Assembly (NCBI GenBank): GCA_965228265.1
Contig: OZ245804.1
Location: forward strand, 3,038,001 to 3,102,000
DNA: 64,000 nt
Reading direction: 5' to 3'
Origin: GCA-2732755 sp965228265
Lineage (GTDB): Bacteria > Planctomycetota > Phycisphaerae > Phycisphaerales > UBA1924
Below the pieces are notes generated by a model. That model worked only from the letters and a program-made list of their open reading frames with translations. It had not been told where the DNA came from and searched no databases. Positions 59,527 through 64,000 of the stretch are shown piece after piece. Position 1 is the first letter of the stretch. The number at the start of each line of letters is the position of its first letter. Both the position numbers and the translations under genes were made by a program.

Positions 59527-59931
59527 ATGATCGTTGAAATCATTTCGATTACGGCACTAGGCGCACTCACGTCGGCAATCGCGTCTTTTCTTCAGTCTAA
59601 AGCTGAAAAGATCGAAGCAAATCGCCAACCGCCGTTATCTCAGCGCATCGAAGATGCAGTAGGCGATCTGCGCAAAGCCGTCAAAGTTTTTGAAGAACTA
59701 GATTCGGAAGTACACAGAACAAAACAACGTGCGGAAGAACTGTCTAACGAAGCAAAGAAGTACCAGGCAATCGTGTCTGCCAACCAGGAACAAGTCGACG
59801 CATTTCTTGCCACTTTTAGCGAAACTCTCGACAAGAAAGATCGCAAGAGCTTTATCAGGAGCTTCTTAGTCAACCTCACGTTCTTTGTACTAGGCGTGCT
59901 CGCCTCTGCACTCATAGCGATAACGGTTTAG
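59527..59931 (+). CDS. AT-rich orphan: anchored coiled-coil protein
   Basis: 134 residues. An N-terminal hydrophobic stretch (MIVEIISITALGALTSAIAS) is followed by a coiled-coil (EDAVGDLRKAVKVFEELDSEVHRTKQRAEELSNEAKKYQAI) and a C-terminal helix (FFVLGVLASALIAITV). It uses AT-ending codons (AAA, GAA, TTT, CTA) far more than neighbours and sits in a low-GC strip from about 59510 to 60010, a sign of recent acquisition. Similar anchored coiled-coil proteins are common in mobile or prophage regions; function unknown. Confidence 0.6.
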   Translation: MIVEIISITALGALTSAIASFLQSKAEKIEANRQPPLSQRIEDAVGDLRKAVKVFEELDSEVHRTKQRAEELSNEAKKYQAIVSANQEQVDAFLATFSETLDKKDRKSFIRSFLVNLTFFVLGVLASALIAITV

Positions 59932-60032
59932 GCAGTACACCGATTTCAATCACACACCTGAGCTTGAGAGACCCAGCCATATTGTGTGTCACTCGATTTA
60001 AACTACACAGATGCCGCAATTACCACAAATAC

Positions 60033-60503
60033 TCAGCCGATCCCCGCCGCGTTCCGCCAGACGGAAAGCTGCCCGAGGTGGTACATCTCGTGCGAGGCCA
60101 TGTAGTACACCGCCGCGTGCCCCACGGTCGGGAAAAACTCGCGGTAGTCCTCCTTGGGCAGCACCTGCTCGAAGTCGGCCTGGGTCATCTGGCCCACGCG
60201 TTCGGACAAGGCCGCGTGGCGCTCGGCAAGGATCGACATCACCTCGTCCTTCTTCGGGTACACCGAGCGCTCGGGCTTAGGCTCCGTGCCCGGCTTGTAG
60301 AGCTCCGACCACTGCGGGTACTTCATTTCACCGCCCGCGAGCATCAGCATCAAATCCGCCGCCAGGGTCATGTGACCGACCAGCCACGCCGGGTGCTTGC
60401 TCGTGCCCGCAAGATCGGCGCACCGCTCGCACGGCACATCCTCCATGAGCCGCTGCACCTCGCCGAGCGAGTACGAATACATCCTCATCAGCTGCGTATT
60501 CAT
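60033..60503 (-). CDS. DinB-like four-helix metalloenzyme
   Basis: 156 residues from ATG 60503 with GGAGAG before it. Histidines that could ligate metal are in SKHPAWLVGHMTLAADLMLML and in MASHEMYHLGQLSVWR; the helix pattern AERHAALSERVGQM and the HxxxHxxQ end are typical of the DinB/YfiT-like superfamily. Members act as thiol-dependent transferases, but the substrate is unknown. It lies 26 bases after the MBL gene on the same strand and is probably co-transcribed. Confidence 0.8.
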   Translation of the reverse strand: MNTQLMRMYSYSLGEVQRLMEDVPCERCADLAGTSKHPAWLVGHMTLAADLMLMLAGGEMKYPQWSELYKPGTEPKPERSVYPKKDEVMSILAERHAALSERVGQMTQADFEQVLPKEDYREFFPTVGHAAVYYMASHEMYHLGQLSVWRNAAGIG

Positions 60504-60529
60504 CACATCTCTCCAACAAATCGACCGGC

Positions 60530-61552
60530 TCACGAGCCCTTGATCTGATCGTACACCGCGCCCACGGCCCGACTCTTGACCTGCTCGAACCCGAGACCAT
60601 CCATAAACGGCCACGTCATCTGCTGCGCATCCTCTTTGCTCGTGCCCTTCTCGATCTCCGCGCCGACCGCCTCAACAAGCTGCTCGAGATAGCCCCTGGC
60701 CTTCTCGATAATCTCGCGCCCGCCGACCGGTCCGTGCCCCGGCACAACCGTCGTCTCCTCATCGCAGAGATCCAGCACGCTCGACAAACTCCGGATCCAG
60801 CCCTTGGCGGTCACGCCGCCCCTCGGGTCGAAGTACGGGTGCAATCCGTTGAACACCAGATCCCCCGTGTGCACGACGTTCTCGCTCGCGATATGCACGA
60901 CGATGTCGTTGTCCGTGTGCCCCGCGCCGAAGTGATGGATGTCGAGCGTCAGCTCGCCGACGTCAATCCGCGACCCGCCCTCGACCGCGTCCGTCGGAAC
61001 GAAGTCATCCGCCGACATGTTCGCCGCGTTCTCGGCCACCTCGACCGCCAGCTCGATCGCCCGCCGATTCCCCGCCAGGTTCTGGCTCACCTGCCCCACC
61101 GCCGCCTCCGCGCCCGTGCGGTAGTTGTCGATCTGCCCGCGGATCCGCTCGATCGCCTTGGGGTGCGCGTACGTCTTGCCCCGCCCGACGAACGCGCTGT
61201 TCCCGCCCGTGTGGTCGCCGTGATGGTGTGTGTTGAGCAGGCTGACACTGTCCCCGCCCGCCTCGGCCTTGGCGTCCTCGCGCAGGGCCGGGCCGAGGTA
61301 CGGAAACTTCGAATCGATCACCAGCGCCTCGCCGCCCGAGACGACCATCACCGAATTCCCCCCGAGGGCCAGGTTCACGACCGCTTTCGTCTGCCCGGTC
61401 AGCTTCGCCCAGTCCAGAATCTGCTCTTCCAAGCCCAACCGAGTCCGGCCCACCCGAGCCAGACCCTCCCGCGCCAGGGCCGACGGGGCCAGGCACCCGC
61501 CGAGCGTGACCATCGACGTCCGAAGTACAAAGCCGCGGCGATTCATGAGCAT
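60530..61552 (-). CDS. Tat-exported MBL-fold hydrolase
   Basis: 340 residues from ATG 61552 with GGAGG upstream (a second ATG two codons later is possible). A twin-arginine leader MLMNRRGFVLRTSMVTLGG...APSALA indicates Tat export of a folded, metal-loaded enzyme. Metal motifs are NTHHHGDHTGGNSAF, a His in HFGAGHTDNDIVVH, Asp in HTGDLVFNG and His in VVPGHGPVGG. It resembles periplasmic cyclase- or QueE/SoxH-type MBL hydrolases; the substrate is unknown. A C-terminal helix (QMTWPFMDGLGFEQV) follows the fold. Confidence 0.88.
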   Translation of the reverse strand: MLMNRRGFVLRTSMVTLGGCLAPSALAREGLARVGRTRLGLEEQILDWAKLTGQTKAVVNLALGGNSVMVVSGGEALVIDSKFPYLGPALREDAKAEAGGDSVSLLNTHHHGDHTGGNSAFVGRGKTYAHPKAIERIRGQIDNYRTGAEAAVGQVSQNLAGNRRAIELAVEVAENAANMSADDFVPTDAVEGGSRIDVGELTLDIHHFGAGHTDNDIVVHIASENVVHTGDLVFNGLHPYFDPRGGVTAKGWIRSLSSVLDLCDEETTVVPGHGPVGGREIIEKARGYLEQLVEAVGAEIEKGTSKEDAQQMTWPFMDGLGFEQVKSRAVGAVYDQIKGS

Positions 61553-61676
61553 GGGTCTGACCTCCGATGATGCCTCTCTCGAGGGGCGTTATGCGCCCCC
61601 ATCAAGCCTACCATGGGCGGTGTCGGCAAGGCCGGCAAACCCACGAATCCCACTCAGCAAGCAGGCAGGAGCGAAG

Positions 61677-62240
61677 ATGCGGGCCAACGAACTCAAACCA
61701 GGCATGGCTGTCAACCTCGACGGCAAGCTCTACGTGTGTGTCAAAACCGAGCACGTCAAGCCCGGCAAGGGCCCCGCCTACGTCCAGGCCAAGTTGCGGG
61801 GCGTCGACGGCTCGGGCATGGCCGAACGACGCTTCAACTCCGACGCCACCGTCGACGGCGCCACCCTCGACCGACGCGACATGGAATACCTCTACTCCGA
61901 CGCCTCCGGCGCCACCTTCATGGACACCGAAGACTTCGAACAGCACATCATCCCGGAAAGCGTGCTGGGCGATTCGCTCCTCTACGTCCGCCCCAACGGC
62001 ACATGCACCGTCCTCTTCCACGAAGGCAACCCCGTCTCGCTCGAACTCCCCTCAGCCGTCGACCTGGTCATCGCTGACACCCCCCCCGGCATCAAGGGCG
62101 CCACCGCGACCAACCAGATGAAAGAGGCCACCTGCGACACCGGCCTCAAGACCAAGGTCCCGCCCTTCATCGTCACCGGAGAGACCATCCGCGTCAGCAC
62201 CGACGACGGCTCATACATCTCTCGCGTCAAGGCGGAGTAA
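61677..62240 (+). CDS. efp: elongation factor P
   Basis: 187 residues from ATG 61677 behind AGGAG. Three domains follow the usual order: the KOW-like N-domain (RANELKPGMAVNLDGKLYVC) with the tip loop VKPGKGPAYVQ (Lys31), then the two OB folds (MDTEDFEQHIIPESVLGD; then ADTPPGIKGATATNQMKEATCDTGLKTKVPPFI). The P-G-K-G tip is the lysine type that, in many bacteria, is modified by an EpmA-like pathway; none is present here. EF-P relieves ribosome stalling on polyproline, relevant for the Pro-Glu tail at 37.6 kb. It precedes aroK by six bases. Confidence 0.96.
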   Translation: MRANELKPGMAVNLDGKLYVCVKTEHVKPGKGPAYVQAKLRGVDGSGMAERRFNSDATVDGATLDRRDMEYLYSDASGATFMDTEDFEQHIIPESVLGDSLLYVRPNGTCTVLFHEGNPVSLELPSAVDLVIADTPPGIKGATATNQMKEATCDTGLKTKVPPFIVTGETIRVSTDDGSYISRVKAE

Positions 62241-62246
62241 CTCGGC

Positions 62247-62795
62247 ATGCTGCGCTCGATCGTGCTCATGGGCCTGCGGGGCTCAGGTAAGTCCACGGTC
62301 GGGCCCTTGCTCGCCAATTCGCTCAACTTCGACTTTCAGGACCTCGACGAAGCCGTCCTGAGCGACAGCTCGTTCGGCTCCATCGCCGACATCGTGCGCT
62401 CAGAAGGCTGGGATGGCTTCCGTGCCCGCGAACGCGAACAGCTCGAAGTCTGGCTCTGGGCCCTCGACACACTCCCTGAGCGTCGCCTCGTCCTCGCGCT
62501 CGGCGGCGGAACACCCACGCACGAACCCTCGCGCGCACTGCTCCAATCCGCCGAACTTCACGGCATCGTCGCTTCCGTCTACCTCCGCGCCACCCCCGAA
62601 ACCCTCGCCAAACGCATGGCCGCCTCCGCCGATCGCCCGAGCCTGACCGGCAAGGACCCCGTCGACGAAATCCGGGACATCTTCAACCAGCGCGACGAGC
62701 TCTACCGATCCATCGCCGACACCGTCATCGACATCGACACGCTCGATGAGGCTGAAACCGTGACCGCGATCGAGTCGGCGCTACAGCAGCTCTGA
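62247..62795 (+). CDS. aroK: shikimate kinase
   Basis: 182 residues. Walker A GLRGSGKST at residues 9-17, DLDE of the substrate-binding Asp, ALGGGTPTHEPSRALL (the GGG phosphate-binding element) and RLT-type lid residues in ADRPSLTGKDPVDEI are present. AroK phosphorylates shikimate in aromatic amino acid synthesis. It is six bases after efp and convergent with trpF, another aromatic pathway gene, via a repeat-containing gap. Confidence 0.92.
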   Translation: MLRSIVLMGLRGSGKSTVGPLLANSLNFDFQDLDEAVLSDSSFGSIADIVRSEGWDGFRAREREQLEVWLWALDTLPERRLVLALGGGTPTHEPSRALLQSAELHGIVASVYLRATPETLAKRMAASADRPSLTGKDPVDEIRDIFNQRDELYRSIADTVIDIDTLDEAETVTAIESALQQL

Positions 62796-62797
62796 AA

Positions 62798-62841
62798 CTG
62801 CTCCCTCTCCCCTTGGGGGAGAGGGCTGGGGTGAGGGGTCT
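62798..62841. repeat. CTCTCCCC...GGGGAGAG dispersed repeat
   Basis: CCCTCTCCCC-ttg-GGGGGAGAGGG forms a hairpin. It is followed by CTGGGGTGAGGGGTC. It lies between aroK and trpF, convergent, and matches the family inserted in the carboxylase gene at 33163. Confidence 0.8.
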
Positions 62842-62858
62842 TAGGTGAGAACGCTCGT

Positions 62859-63497
62859 TCAGAGCAACTCCGCATCTGCGCGCACAACCGCTTTGCAGAA
62901 CGCCCGGATCAGCTCCGGGTCCTTCTCGCCGCGCGATCGCTCCACGCCGCTCGACACATCCACCGCGAACGGGCGCACAGCCTTGATCGCTTCGCCCACG
63001 TTCTCAGGCGTCAACCCGCCGGCCAGGATGATCGGTGTCGTGATCCCCTCAAGGTGAGGCGTCAGCTGGTCCCAGTCGAACGCGATCCCCTCGCCGCCCG
63101 CCGAGCCGTCGATCAGAATCGCGTTCACCTCGTCGAAGGCGTCATAATGCCTCAGCCTTTCGGCGATCGTTTCCGGATCGAACTGGACCGCCTTGATCAG
63201 GTCGGGCCCGATCATCTCCACGATCTGGTCGCGCTCGTTGCCGTGTAGCTGCGTCAGCGTTGTCGGGCACACCTGCTCCACCTCGGCGAAGTCGTCCACG
63301 CCCGGGTTCTGGTAGAGCCCCACCGTCGCGACCATCGGCGGGAGCAGCCCGGCCAGCTTCCACGCCTCTTCGGGACGGATGTACCGGGGGGAGCTCTCCA
63401 CAAACACAAAGCCCACCGCGTCGGCGCCCGACTCCGCAGCCGCGGTCAGCGAAGCCTCGTCCCGAATCCCACAGATCTTGATGCGTGTACGTGCCAT
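62859..63497 (-). CDS. trpF: phosphoribosylanthranilate isomerase
   Basis: 212 residues. The TIM-barrel enzyme is recognised by the opening RIKICGIRDEASLTAAAESGADAVGFVFVESSPRYI (catalytic Cys in KICG), LTQLHGNE, ILIDGSAGGEGIAFDWDQL (catalytic Asp and phosphate loop) and the end ILAGGLTPENVGEAIKAVRPFAVDVSSGVE. It performs the Amadori rearrangement in tryptophan synthesis. The gene is complete; other trp genes are not adjacent. Confidence 0.95.
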   Translation of the reverse strand: MARTRIKICGIRDEASLTAAAESGADAVGFVFVESSPRYIRPEEAWKLAGLLPPMVATVGLYQNPGVDDFAEVEQVCPTTLTQLHGNERDQIVEMIGPDLIKAVQFDPETIAERLRHYDAFDEVNAILIDGSAGGEGIAFDWDQLTPHLEGITTPIILAGGLTPENVGEAIKAVRPFAVDVSSGVERSRGEKDPELIRAFCKAVVRADAELL

Positions 63498-63529
63498 GCC
63501 CGGATGCTAGCTTCCTCCGCCCAACCTCC

Positions 63530-63779
63530 GTGCCACGGCTGTGTCAGCCGTGCGCTTCCCCTCTTTCAACTCGGGTGCCACGGCTGTGTCAGCCGTGCTC
63601 TTCCTCTACTTCAACTCGGGTGCCACGGCTTGTCCGCCTTCGGCAAGCCGTGCAAGATAGATCGCTCAAGAAAACACGGGTTGCAAGACAACCCGTGGCA
63701 CCCAAACAGACACGGGTTGCAAGACAACCCGTGGCACCCAAACGGACACGGGCTGCAAGACAACACGTGGCACCCAAAC
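63530..63779. repeat. cluster of six GTGCCACGG hairpin repeats
   Basis: The left half has two near-identical copies (63530 and 63575, 45 bases apart) of GTGCCACGGCTGTGTC followed by AGCCGTGC, then a third longer unit at 63620. The right half has three tandem units with a 36-base period (63674, 63710, 63746) in opposite orientation, each ACACGGGTTGCAAGACAACC plus CGTGGCACCC with minor changes. Each unit is a hairpin. No spacer-like unique sequences lie between the tandem units. The flanks 63498-63529 and 63780-63793 hold nothing recognisable. Confidence 0.85.
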
Positions 63780-63793
63780 AAACTCTACCTCAC

Positions 63794-64000
63794 TCACTCC
63801 TCCGCCTTGACCCCAAGACTCTTGAGCAGTGTCTCGGCCAGTTCCTTTTCCTGCCCGGCGAGCTTGGGCAGCGCCTCCTCGATCAGGGGTCTGGCTTCTT
63901 CTGGTCTGCCCAGATCCTCGGCCAGCATCAAAGCCGCGATGAGCATCGCGCCCGGCGCTTCCCGGTCGAACTGGTACGCCCTGGCAAACCCGACATACGC
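63794..64000 (-). CDS. C-terminal part of a TPR-like protein (cut by window edge)
   Basis: The last 68 residues of a minus-strand gene that enters from the right edge. It begins AYVGFARAYQFDREAPGAML and continues with paired helices (LIAALMLAEDLGRPEEARPLIEEALPKL; EKELAETLLKSLGV), ending KAEE. The pattern is that of TPR or SEL1-type helices. The full gene lies outside the window, so no function can be given. The hairpin repeat cluster immediately follows its stop. Confidence 0.5.
   Translation of the reverse strand, partial: AYVGFARAYQFDREAPGAMLIAALMLAEDLGRPEEARPLIEEALPKLAGQEKELAETLLKSLGVKAEE

Noticed and set aside
63674..63779. CRISPR-like array of three 36-base units
   Set aside because: The whole 36-base period is repeated, leaving no unique spacers; each unit is a hairpin belonging to a dispersed family, and there are no cas genes in the window.

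Overview
The window is GC-rich bacterial chromosome, about 65 % GC by eye. It carries housekeeping genes, a pilus/type II secretion-like cluster and a large flagellar cluster. Several traits point to Planctomycetota, probably class Phycisphaerae: a DksA-like protein that has lost its zinc cysteines and carries a lysine-rich tail, many short secreted or lipoprotein hypotheticals, pseudopilins with the A|FTLVE cleavage form, a FlgF beginning MNYG, an LpoB/COG3014 lipoprotein pair, and menaquinone synthesis through futalosine (mqnC). This placement is inference; there is no rRNA in the window.

Layout. 1-12 kb: a ubiD fragment cut by the left edge, a methyltransferase, a two-gene ABC exporter, proC, accA, the lysine-tailed DksA-like gene and lspA, a two-TM helical protein, a cupin, an MBL hydrolase, a ThiF/MoeB E1-like enzyme, a GNAT and a glycine-rich lipoprotein. 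12-20 kb: rpsL and rpsG, the LpoB/COG3014 lipoproteins, a MazG-like protein, a membrane SpoIIE-type phosphatase, a cobalamin adenosyltransferase and recJ. 19.8-25 kb: a minus-strand secretion or pilus cluster made of a TPR lipoprotein, a secretin, two pseudopilins and two small membrane proteins. 25-31 kb: an exported HEAT-repeat protein with a receiver-like domain, an HTH-receiver regulator, an unusual RNase HII-like protein, tRNA-Leu(CAG) and recA.

31-41 kb is more accessory. It has an AT-richer prepilin gene bracketed by related repeats, an acyl-CoA carboxylase beta subunit carrying an in-frame repeat insertion, hypothetical exported proteins, a DUF1275 protein, a zinc-ribbon membrane protein with a Pro-Glu tail, Hsp20 and a TPM-domain protein. 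41.6-55.7 kb is a co-directional flagellar block: small protein - flgF - flgG - flgA - flgH - flgI - flgJ(rod-binding) - flgN - flgK - flgL - fliW - csrA - flagellin - flagellin. It is preceded, and interrupted once, by excellent sigma-54 (-24/-12) promoters. The rod, ring, junction and filament parts are made in assembly order, and FliW/CsrA probably adjust flagellin translation through an identical GGA-containing leader motif before both flagellins. 55.8-64 kb holds a XerD-type recombinase, a membrane protein, mqnC, an AT-rich orphan, a DinB-like protein, a Tat-exported MBL protein, efp, aroK, trpF and a partial TPR-like gene.

A dispersed family of hairpin repeats (core GTGCCACGGSTTG...CAASCCGTGGCAC) recurs at about 3.4, 34.2, 40.9 and 63.5-63.8 kb. 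A second family (CTCTCCCC...GGGGAGAG) occurs between genes at 62.8 kb and inside a coding sequence at 33.2 kb.
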